Source of the DNA: Nitrospirota bacterium
Lineage (GTDB): Bacteria > Nitrospirota > Thermodesulfovibrionia > Thermodesulfovibrionales > Magnetobacteriaceae
Length of the DNA: 5,491 bases
Direction of reading: 5' to 3'
Assembly (NCBI GenBank): GCA_015233485.1
Contig: JADFXO010000274.1
Location: 1-5,491, forward strand
The notes below the pieces were generated by a model, which was given only the letters and a program-made list of their open reading frames with translations, ran no database searches and had not been told where the DNA came from. Both the position numbers and the translations under genes were made by a program. Below, piece after piece: positions 1 through 5,491 of the stretch. The first letter of the stretch is position 1. Each line of letters opens with the position of its first letter.

Positions 1-549
1 ATTAATTGGACTATAACGGCGAGGGTGATTCTCCCGATTATTCCTGCCATATCCATACTTTTAATGCAAAAGATAGAAGTGAAAAACCTGTTTTATACAA
101 AAAAGAGGATATTCCCAATTGCTTTGGGACTTTTTTTATCCTTTTCTGTGGCTGTTGCCGATAGTTCGTTTGCAAATACCGCAAAGATGGCAGCTAATTT
201 CGTTAAGGAAAAATACGGTAATGCCCATGCAGCCATATGGTTTGACGGACACTGGGGATTTCAGTACTATATGGAAGCATATGGATTTAAAGCGATAGTT
301 CCACATTTGACTGTTAAAGAAGGAGATTTAGTAATCGTTCCTCAATTCGCTTCAAATTCTGTAACACTCAATCCAGCAACTACCTATAATATTGGAACTT
401 TTGAGGTACAACCATTAAGGTGGTTAACGACTATGAATTTTGCAAAATGTGCAGGTTTTTACGCAAGTAATGCGGGTCCCCTCCCGTTTGCATTTGGAAA
501 GGTTGCTCCGGAGACTTACAATGTGTACATAGTTATGAGGACTAAATGA
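1..549 (+). CDS. GT39/ArnT-like membrane glycosyltransferase, C-terminal part (5' end outside window)
   Basis: The reading frame is open from base 1 to the TGA at 547-549, so this is the last 182 codons of a longer gene. The GTG at 25 is an internal codon rather than a start, because upstream in-frame residues (INWTITAR) already match the family pattern. The visible part starts with a Trp-Thr-x-x-Ala-Arg-x-x-Leu-Pro segment (about residues 3-13) leading into a membrane helix. A basic loop and a second helix follow (about 38-54), then a soluble tail of about 125 residues. The tail contains an IWFDGHWGFQYYM stretch, a GDLVIVPQF stretch and an FYASNAGPLPFAF stretch. These match the periplasmic C-terminal domain of GT39 family enzymes, which transfer sugars from polyprenyl-phosphate donors at the outer face of the inner membrane. 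The catalytic N-terminal half cannot be seen, so substrate and intactness are unknown. It runs convergently into the TPR transferase gene, with 29 bp between the stop codons. Confidence 0.75.
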   Translation: MNWTITARVILPIIPAISILLMQKIEVKNLFYTKKRIFPIALGLFLSFSVAVADSSFANTAKMAANFVKEKYGNAHAAIWFDGHWGFQYYMEAYGFKAIVPHLTVKEGDLVIVPQFASNSVTLNPATTYNIGTFEVQPLRWLTTMNFAKCAGFYASNAGPLPFAFGKVAPETYNVYIVMRTK

Positions 550-578
550 GTAGATAATCCTTATCAGGGAAGGACTCG

Positions 579-2330
579 TTAAAATAATGATGCCCGGCAC
601 GATTTATTCAGCATACCCTTCAATATCGGGCCTGAAAGAAGTGCATCTTTAAAACACCTGACAGCTTCATCGCATTTGCCAAGATTTTGAAGTGCTTTCC
701 CTTTGTTAATAAGATATTCCCTGTTGTTGGGTTTTAGATATAATTCTTTATCGAAAACCTTTACGGCATCGTTATCCCTGCCTACCGACATCAGAAAATC
801 TCCTAAATCCTTAAGGGTTTCAACGTTACCTGGGTCTTCTACAAGAGCTTTTATATAATATGAGAAAGCGGAATTATTATTGTTTACCTTAGCGTAAGCG
901 GATGCAACCATTTTATAAAACTTTATGGTTTGAAATCTGACAAACTTAACCTGGTTTCCAGCGCCATACCCTATACCAGGGTCTATCTGGAGGCCCTCTA
1001 CGGATGGATTAAGCGTGACGGCTTTTATCAGCTCCTCTTCGGCCAGGTTGTTTTTTCCAAGCGCAAAGTATTCCTTGGCAAGTTCTACCCGTAAAAAAGC
1101 GGCGTGGGGTGAGGTGGCGACTGCGCTTCTATAAAAAATAATGCCGTTTCGATAGCATCTGGCATGAACAAAGGTTATGGCAAAGAACACAACTACTATA
1201 AGTCCACATGTTAGCACCACTTTTGCGTTATTGAAAGAAAAGTATTTTATAATATCCACCTCGATGGCAATAATTAAAAAACCGATGAGAGGTAAATACA
1301 GCCTGTGCTCCATGAAGTGGTCGGCATCCGCTCCTGAGTGCATCCTTACCAGTGACGGGATAAGAGAGAGTAAGAACCACACAACTCCGAAGAGAACAAA
1401 CAAGGGACGTTTTCCCTTAGATAGGAAAACTCCTGCAACTGTCAGAGCCAGTGTGATGAAGCCGTAGACGAATTTTGTGTCCGCCATTGTAGGGTAAACT
1501 GACAAGTTGACCGGTAAAAGAACTTTCCCCAGATATGGAATAATAGCAGGCAAGTTCCTGAAAATAGATTTTATAATATAAATGACGGTCATATCCGGAT
1601 TGTGTAAAACCCTCTGGCGTATTGTAAACCAGGAAACTATAACCACTAACAGGGAAAAAGTAAGAACCGCCTTTTTAAAATACGATGGATTGAGACTTCC
1701 TGGAGTACTTTCCCATTTGAAAAGGTAAATGAACATGAGGAAAAGAGGCACAAATGCCAGGGCTGTTTCCTTGGTAAATAGTGCAATAGTGAAAAACAAT
1801 ATGTGACATAAAAGTGCTATTTTGCTATTTTGCTCGATAAAGTCTATCAACCAGATGAACGAGAGAAGGATGAAAATCGCAAGTAGCGATTCGTTCCGGC
1901 AGGTTATCCAGGAGACAACGCTGGTTGCAATTGGATGGACGGTGAACAGAACCGTCAAGAGAAACGCAGGGTCCTTTTTACAACGTAACCGTGTGAGAAA
2001 CTTAAACAGCAGTATCGCTGCAGACGTGTGATAAAATATATCCATAAGATGGTAAAATCGGGGCGATATACCACCGATATGGGATTCCAGCATAAAGGTA
2101 AGTGTCAGAATAGGTCTGTAATAGGCCTCTACACCGCTGTCACCGGGTACATAAAAAACATCATGCCTGAATGCGTCTAAAATATGTGAGAATTCTTTGA
2201 TAAAGGGATAATTCGCAACTATTAAGGTGGAATCGTCCAGTCCTATATAATCAAAATAAATGGTTTGCGGGTAAAGAAACAAGGCAAGAAGGGATATCCA
2301 GAAATATGGGTTATATTTTTCGGAAAACAT
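579..2330 (-). CDS. TMTC/PMT-like multi-pass membrane protein with C-terminal TPRs, second copy
   Basis: This gene probably encodes an inner-membrane GT-C fold protein that transfers a lipid-linked sugar on the periplasmic side; the exact reaction is unknown. Counting from the ATG at 2330 it has 583 residues. A first membrane helix (about 9-25) is followed by a loop with Asp32-Asp33 in GLDDS, where GT-C enzymes keep catalytic acids. Next come a YYRPI motif (about 70-74), FYHL (about 92-95), VHP (131-133) and SWITCRNES (about 140-148). About ten hydrophobic segments run to about residue 390, with EHRLYLP near 341-347. TPR-like repeats then occupy about 403-571. The start is uncertain. In-frame TTG at 2369 and GTG at 2357 would add 13 or 9 residues, and none of the three has a good Shine-Dalgarno sequence. 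ATG 2330 is preferred for its codon and because helix one follows closely. It lies downstream of and co-directional with the related gene at 2506-4380. Such proteins are often labelled simply 'TPR protein' or 'O-GlcNAc transferase', which overstates what is known. Confidence 0.85.
   Translation of the reverse strand: MFSEKYNPYFWISLLALFLYPQTIYFDYIGLDDSTLIVANYPFIKEFSHILDAFRHDVFYVPGDSGVEAYYRPILTLTFMLESHIGGISPRFYHLMDIFYHTSAAILLFKFLTRLRCKKDPAFLLTVLFTVHPIATSVVSWITCRNESLLAIFILLSFIWLIDFIEQNSKIALLCHILFFTIALFTKETALAFVPLFLMFIYLFKWESTPGSLNPSYFKKAVLTFSLLVVIVSWFTIRQRVLHNPDMTVIYIIKSIFRNLPAIIPYLGKVLLPVNLSVYPTMADTKFVYGFITLALTVAGVFLSKGKRPLFVLFGVVWFLLSLIPSLVRMHSGADADHFMEHRLYLPLIGFLIIAIEVDIIKYFSFNNAKVVLTCGLIVVVFFAITFVHARCYRNGIIFYRSAVATSPHAAFLRVELAKEYFALGKNNLAEEELIKAVTLNPSVEGLQIDPGIGYGAGNQVKFVRFQTIKFYKMVASAYAKVNNNNSAFSYYIKALVEDPGNVETLKDLGDFLMSVGRDNDAVKVFDKELYLKPNNREYLINKGKALQNLGKCDEAVRCFKDALLSGPILKGMLNKSCRASLF
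597..827 (-). repeat. Diverged direct repeat: C-terminal TPR module, copy in the second TPR transferase
   Basis: This encodes the last ~77 residues shared with the upstream paralogue (its copy is at 2515-2745). By hand alignment without gaps, 51 of 77 residues are identical, including GDFLMSVGR, FDKELYL and KGKALQN. DNA identity is also visible, for example TTAGATATAATTCTTT at 734-749 (+ strand), repeated exactly at 2652-2667. Confidence 0.75.
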
Positions 2331-2505
2331 GATATGGAAAGGGCTATCTTTTCTCACGCTGATTCTCAAATTTCATAAAACTTCGGGTTTACAAAGAAAC
2401 TTACGCCTTCTCATTAGTGGCTATTCATAACAAACAACGACGACATAAGCACGTAGACCTAATCGGATGAGATTCAGGGTAAGGTGTAACCATCCCCGTA
2501 CTTAA
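2331..2505. other. Intergenic gap between the two TPR transferase genes; no site recognised
   Basis: This gap is 136-175 bp long, depending on the start chosen for the downstream gene. On the - strand I see no stable stem followed by a T run, so no intrinsic terminator, and no sigma-54 or convincing sigma-70 promoter. A short ATG frame at 2375 (- strand) stops after ten codons and is not a gene. The downstream gene may be read from the upstream transcript, but a weak promoter of its own cannot be excluded. Confidence 0.5.
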
Positions 2506-4380
2506 TTATGACTGGCACTGTTTGCTTAACAAACCCGATGATTTCGGATCGGAATGTAGTGCATCCGTAAAACATTTGATTGCCTCGACACACTTCCCGA
2601 TGTTTTGCAACGCCTTCCCCTTATCGATAAGAAATTCTTTTTTGTTTGGACTTAGATATAATTCTTTGTCAAAGATTTGAATAGCCTCGTTATATCGACC
2701 GACTGACATAAGAAAATCTCCAATAATCTTAAGCGTCTCCTTATTGTTTGGCTCTAATTGAAGGGCCTTTACATAATAATAAAACGCTTGTTCATTTTTC
2801 TTAGCCTTATTGTAAGAAGATGCAACCATTCTCAAATAATGAACGTCATCGATACCCTTATCATTGGCCATTTTTCTTAATACAGTTAAATATAGCGATT
2901 CTTTATAATTTTTGTCCTTTACGTCATTTTTGACTATATGCAGAGCTGCCAGGTTAACGGAAATCAGCAGGGAATCGGGACTTATTTTCAATCCTGCATT
3001 AAATTCCTTGAGCGCTTTATCATAATCTTTTTTTAAGAAAAAAGAAGCACCTAAATTATTACGGGCTACAACATTATCTACGATGGCAATGTTATGCTTG
3101 AAAAGAGTATCGGAATCTTTCCAGAAGCAAACCTGTATAGAGGCAAGTACGATGAGTGCGACTAATACGGCACCGGTAAAAGGCGCTATAACAAGAGAAC
3201 TTACATTCAACTTGTTCTTTATATCGCCGGCTAACCATACTAAAGCTAACGCAAATCCTATTATTGGGACATACATATACCTATCTGCAATGGAAGAGGA
3301 ACCGGCAAGTATAATTTGAATAACAGGTAATAAAACTATTAAAAACCATAGCAAACCAAATAATAGGTAAGGCTCTTTTTTCCTGCGAAGAAAACCTGCC
3401 GCCATGAGTATTATCAATGTAAACAAACAAAGCAAGTACACATAAAGCGGGTGAAGCGTATAAGGATAGAATACAGCTAATTTAATTGGCCACAATGTCT
3501 TTAACATGTACATGCAGTAAGAGACGGGAACGTTTAAGAGTTTTGTGCCCAGAGGTATAATTGTATTAATTGCATCTGTTTGGGCAGATATTGTGACAAT
3601 GGATGAAAAGGCGGAAAGAAAAAAGAATGGTATTTTTTCCAGAAGAATATATAATATTCCGTTTTTATCTTTAAAAAAGTTTTCAAATATATTCCTTCCA
3701 TTGCCCAAAAAACCATCAAAGCGATTAAGAGGCCAGTAGTCCAACAACATAAGCGTTAAAGGAAGAGTCACTATCATTGGTTTTGACATTATGCCCAGAA
3801 TAAAAGTAAAAATAGCCGCATAATATTTATTTGAATTCATCGTTCTGACATATTGTACGTAAAAAATCAGAGAACTAAGCCAAAAGAAAGTCGAGAACAA
3901 ATTTTTGCGTTCGGATACCCATGCCACCGACTCAACGTTAATAGGATGTACTGAAAATATGATAGCCACAATAGCACTTTTAATCTTCGCTCCCGTAAGT
4001 AGCCGTAAAAATAAAAACAATAAAATAGAATTGGCAATATGGAGAATAATATTCTCTAAATGGTACCACCATGGGTTTTCACCAAACAATGTGTAATCAA
4101 CCAAGTAAGAAATCGTTGTAACAGGATGCCAATTGGAGAAATAAACGGAGGTAAGAGCCCAGGATATGCTTTTTAAATTAAAACCGTGCTGAATTGCATC
4201 TGCCTTGTGAATATACATCTCATCGTCGTAATTAACGAAATCGTAATTTATAGAGCCGGCGTAAATAAAAAAAGATAATACGGCTATAAGTCCAGGTATC
4301 AGGAAGACCGATTTCTTTAATTGTTCCGTTAACTTCCCGAAAAAATATCCACTATGGTTGTTTTGCGGTTGCGAGTTCAA
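2506..4380 (-). CDS. TMTC/PMT-like multi-pass membrane protein with C-terminal TPRs, first copy
   Basis: This 624-residue protein has the layout of TMTC-like GT-C proteins: a polytopic membrane half followed by TPRs that would sit in the periplasm. After a hydrophilic lead of about 23 residues and one helix (about 24-42) comes NYDDEMYI (50-57), with Asp52, Asp53 and Glu54 in the position of GT-C catalytic acids. Further motifs are NWHP (84-87), WWYHLENI (104-111), FSVHPINVESVAWVSERKN (142-160), MSKPM (198-202), LLDYWPLNR (212-220) and ADRYMYVP (365-372). Hydrophobic helices continue to about residue 420. TPR-like units lie near 436-469, 511-545, 546-579 and 580-613. The NWHP plus VAWVSERKN signature is common in bacterial TPR membrane proteins of unknown substrate. 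The start is TTG, supported by AGGAGA 5 nt upstream. It follows the pilin gene by 190 bp on the same strand, so a role in pilin modification is plausible but inferred. Confidence 0.88.
   Translation of the reverse strand: MNSQPQNNHSGYFFGKLTEQLKKSVFLIPGLIAVLSFFIYAGSINYDFVNYDDEMYIHKADAIQHGFNLKSISWALTSVYFSNWHPVTTISYLVDYTLFGENPWWYHLENIILHIANSILLFLFLRLLTGAKIKSAIVAIIFSVHPINVESVAWVSERKNLFSTFFWLSSLIFYVQYVRTMNSNKYYAAIFTFILGIMSKPMIVTLPLTLMLLDYWPLNRFDGFLGNGRNIFENFFKDKNGILYILLEKIPFFFLSAFSSIVTISAQTDAINTIIPLGTKLLNVPVSYCMYMLKTLWPIKLAVFYPYTLHPLYVYLLCLFTLIILMAAGFLRRKKEPYLLFGLLWFLIVLLPVIQIILAGSSSIADRYMYVPIIGFALALVWLAGDIKNKLNVSSLVIAPFTGAVLVALIVLASIQVCFWKDSDTLFKHNIAIVDNVVARNNLGASFFLKKDYDKALKEFNAGLKISPDSLLISVNLAALHIVKNDVKDKNYKESLYLTVLRKMANDKGIDDVHYLRMVASSYNKAKKNEQAFYYYVKALQLEPNNKETLKIIGDFLMSVGRYNEAIQIFDKELYLSPNKKEFLIDKGKALQNIGKCVEAIKCFTDALHSDPKSSGLLSKQCQS
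2515..2745 (-). repeat. Diverged direct repeat: C-terminal TPR module, copy in the first TPR transferase
   Basis: This is the partner of the module at 597-827. It encodes the last two TPR units and the short tail ending near a shared Cys. It is much better conserved between the two proteins than their membrane halves, which points either to a shared binding partner or to sequence exchange between neighbouring copies. Confidence 0.75.
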
Positions 4381-4570
4381 ATTGCTCTCCTAAACACGTT
4401 TCAAATATGCATTACTGATAAACAAGGCAACGTCATAAACTTAAATAAGCGTATTAGTTATTAACGCGGAACGACCAATGTTAAACGGATTCCCTAAGCA
4501 ATTCATCAACGTAAGATAACCCATACACATTGACCGCTCCGGTTAATAATGTATTAAAAGGATACTATGT
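4381..4570. other. Intergenic gap between pilin and first TPR transferase
   Basis: Apart from the Shine-Dalgarno site near its left end, I recognise nothing firm in these 190 bp. A small ACCG-GAG-CGGT stem follows the pilin stop on the - strand, but it has only four base pairs and no T tract, so it is not a good intrinsic terminator. No -24/-12 promoter is present. The gap could be an untranslated spacer of one transcript, with the pilin message perhaps accumulating by processing. Confidence 0.45.
4386..4391 (-). promoter_or_regulatory. Shine-Dalgarno site that sets a TTG start
   Basis: Read on the - strand, AGGAGA ends 5 nt before the TTG at 4380. No in-frame ATG or GTG lies close by with comparable support, so this site decides the rare TTG start of the 624-residue TPR transferase. 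Confidence 0.7.
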
Positions 4571-5131
4571 TTATCTTGCCGATACTATCTGATTAAATAC
4601 AGAGGTTGCTGAATCGACACCATAACCCGTTACTGCTATTGCATTATTGTCCGTATTCCCGGTAGTTATGTAAATTTGACCGGCAGTGGTGGCAGCGGCA
4701 GTTGTAAACATAAGGGAGCTTGGCACATATGGAGACATTTCTTTCTTGTTGCTGTGATGGCTATAAGCAATTTTGAGCACTTCGCCTAAATTCGCATATG
4801 TTGTTGTGTTAGCCGATATCTTATACACTGACGCACAAGTTTTACCTGGAGCAGGGGTTGCCGATTCTGCACAACCTTGTGTTCCATCCGTAGCGACAAT
4901 ATACATAAATGGTTCGTTGGCAATCAATGAATCCAGCCAACCCTGTAACTCGGACGCTGAACCCTTGGCACCCGATTCGACGGCGCGCAATTTGGCTTTT
5001 TCTCTCTGGCCCAAGAACGCTGGTACAGCAATCGCGGTAAGAATACCGATAATTGCGATAACGATCAAGAGTTCAATTAGAGTAAAACCTCTTTCGTCTC
5101 TTTTCTTCATTTCTGAGATTACCTTATACAT
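4571..5131 (-). CDS. pilA: Type IV pilin (PilA-like major pilin precursor, long form)
   Basis: This is a 186-residue prepilin. A short basic leader of 15 residues ends in Arg-Gly15, and the prepilin peptidase (PilD) would cleave before Phe16. The mature N-terminus reads FTLIELLIVIAIIGIL and carries the conserved Glu at mature position 5, needed for methylation and assembly. The hydrophobic helix passes into an amphipathic stretch (AFLGQREKAKLRAVESGAKG, about 38-57), as in Geobacter-, Nitrospira- and anammox-type pilins. The globular part of about 130 residues has a Cys87-Cys99 pair enclosing an Ala/Thr/Pro-rich loop, an Ala/Thr-rich segment (about 143-150) and the C-terminal VSAR ending. The mature length of about 171 residues is that of a classical pilin, not the ~61-residue conductive PilA of G. 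sulfurreducens. The ATG at 5131 is chosen over the in-frame ATG at 5110 because AGGAGGT lies 7 nt upstream. The gene is preceded by a sigma-54 promoter and followed by two TPR transferases. The symbol is by family; it could be a minor pilin, though promoter and length favour a major one. Confidence 0.92.
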   Translation of the reverse strand: MYKVISEMKKRDERGFTLIELLIVIAIIGILTAIAVPAFLGQREKAKLRAVESGAKGSASELQGWLDSLIANEPFMYIVATDGTQGCAESATPAPGKTCASVYKISANTTTYANLGEVLKIAYSHHSNKKEMSPYVPSSLMFTTAAATTAGQIYITTGNTDNNAIAVTGYGVDSATSVFNQIVSAR

Positions 5132-5138
5132 CTGTAGT

Positions 5139-5145
5139 ACCTCCT
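5139..5145 (-). promoter_or_regulatory. Strong Shine-Dalgarno site of the pilin gene
   Basis: AGGAGGT on the - strand is complementary to the 16S rRNA 3' end over seven bases and sits 7 nt before the ATG at 5131. It fixes the start and suggests high translation, as expected for a major structural subunit. Confidence 0.85.
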
Positions 5146-5160
5146 AACGTGGGACATATC

Positions 5161-5179
5161 ATGCGGTTAAAAACCGCAT
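5161..5179 (-). promoter_or_regulatory. Hairpin in the pilin mRNA leader
   Basis: ATGCGGTT and AACCGCAT form a perfect 8-bp stem with a 3-nt loop. On the pilin transcript the stem ends 15 nt before the Shine-Dalgarno site. It is not followed by a U run in the sense direction, so it does not look like a terminator. It may stabilise the message, act in translation control or be a protein operator; the sequence does not say which. Confidence 0.5.
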
Positions 5180-5305
5180 TTCAAAAACACACCCGATAAT
5201 AATTGATACACGCTTAACATTTCTATTTAGTGTTGCCAACAAACCAAACACTCTACCACCTTGTTTGCACGGGTTTTACAACCAACTTTAATTATACTAT
5301 ATTAG

Positions 5306-5322
5306 TTGCAATATATGTGCCA
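5306..5322 (-). promoter_or_regulatory. Sigma-54 (RpoN) -24/-12 promoter of the pilin gene
   Basis: On the - strand the sequence reads TGGCAC-ATATA-TTGCAA, matching the RpoN consensus TGGCACN5TTGCW in every defined base. The GG (-25/-24, at 5321-5320) and GC (-13/-12, at 5309-5308) are at the required spacing. Transcription should begin near 5296, giving a leader of about 165 nt. Pilin genes of Pseudomonas, Myxococcus and Geobacter use RpoN with the activator PilR, so an activator-dependent, two-component-controlled pilin is expected here. Confidence 0.88.
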
Positions 5323-5357
5323 TCACTTTTTCTTAATAATGCGCCACAGTCGATATT

Positions 5358-5393
5358 GACAGGCAAACAAAAAATGGCCTAAACTTGCCTGTC
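5358..5393. promoter_or_regulatory. Perfect 9-bp inverted repeat, candidate PilR-type activator site
   Basis: GACAGGCAA (5358-5366) and TTGCCTGTC (5385-5393) are exact inverted copies separated by 18 bp, so half-site centres are 27 bp apart. The repeat lies at about -62 to -97 from the predicted pilin start, within the usual range for sigma-54 activators. Each half contains CTGTC, which fits the (C/G)TGTC core described for PilR in P. aeruginosa. Binding is inferred. As RNA it would be a nine-pair stem with a long loop and no T run, so a terminator is less likely. Confidence 0.55.
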
Positions 5394-5491
5394 TTCACGA
5401 TCTTAGAGAAAATAGAGATTTATTACTGCGCCTATCGAAGAAAATGAATTTTATTTATATGCCATTATTTGTCACTATTGGCAAAATGTGT
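5394..5491. other. AT-rich right edge, no gene recognised
   Basis: All three - strand frames close quickly, so no upstream gene of the pilin operon enters here. One + strand frame is open from an ATG at 5444 to the edge (16 codons), but it has no clear ribosome site or recognisable protein, so it is left uncalled. Confidence 0.4.

Noticed and set aside
553..565. A GATAA-TCC-TTATC stem between the convergent stop codons, considered as a bidirectional terminator.
   Set aside because: The stem has only five AT-rich pairs and no T run follows on either strand, so it is too weak to call.
1177..1467. A 96-codon + strand frame inside the second TPR transferase gene, with others like it at 1822-2031, 3083-3319, 3545-3739 and 3905-4096.
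   Set aside because: All are antisense to clear membrane-protein genes, without ribosome sites or recognisable proteins.
2513..2525. A + strand TGGCAC followed by TTTGC at the end of the first TPR transferase gene.
   Set aside because: The spacing is two bases short for -24/-12, it lies in coding sequence and it points into no gene.
4449..4467. A GCGT...ACGC inverted repeat in the gap after the pilin gene.
   Set aside because: There are four pairs around an 11-base AT-rich loop with mismatches, which is within chance for such sequence.
4773..5147. A 124-codon + strand frame opposite the pilin gene.
   Set aside because: It is the antisense shadow of a well-supported pilin, and its translation matches no recognised family.
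5321..5333. A possible IHF site between the activator repeat and the promoter.
   Set aside because: The best placement fails several fixed positions of the WATCAAN4TTR consensus.
5375..5388. A + strand TGGCCT-AAAC-TTGC resembling a divergent sigma-54 promoter.
   Set aside because: The GG-to-GC spacing is one base too short, which normally abolishes RpoN binding, and no clear gene follows on the + strand.
5444..5491. A + strand frame from an ATG, open to the window edge.
   Set aside because: It is only 16 codons with no good Shine-Dalgarno spacing, and the visible residues are not diagnostic.

Overview
The window looks like chromosomal DNA of a Gram-negative bacterium with type IV pili. By eye the G+C content is roughly 40%. 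The pilin type, its sigma-54 promoter and the long membrane-plus-TPR proteins recall Geobacter-like Desulfobacterota, Nitrospirota and some Planctomycetota. This is a family-level impression; no species can be named from the sequence.

Layout. The left edge (1-549, + strand) holds the 3' end of a glycosyltransferase of the GT39/ArnT-like GT-C class, with its N-terminal part outside the window. It converges on three genes that all lie on the - strand and are read right to left. First comes a long type IV pilin (4571-5131), then a 624-residue multi-pass membrane protein with C-terminal TPRs (2506-4380), then a second, related protein of the same architecture (579 to about 2330). The gaps of 190 bp and about 136-175 bp between these three genes contain no convincing terminator.

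Control. Upstream of the pilin there is a textbook sigma-54 promoter (5306-5322) with exact -24/-12 spacing. A perfect 9-bp inverted repeat (5358-5393) sits 36 bp further upstream. Its half-sites carry the CTGTC core described for PilR boxes in Pseudomonas. The predicted leader of about 165 nt contains an 8-bp hairpin (5161-5179) before a strong Shine-Dalgarno sequence.

How the genes may work together. The two membrane proteins resemble TMTC/PMT-type GT-C transferases joined to TPR domains. Their position directly downstream of a major-type pilin recalls the pilin-plus-transferase pairs known elsewhere (for example pilA-tfpO in Pseudomonas). Their last ~77 residues are about 66% identical, while a conserved catalytic-half block is only about 33% identical. 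That suggests a shared TPR partner, possibly the pilin, with different sugar-transfer chemistry. The glycosylation role is an inference, not something the sequence proves.
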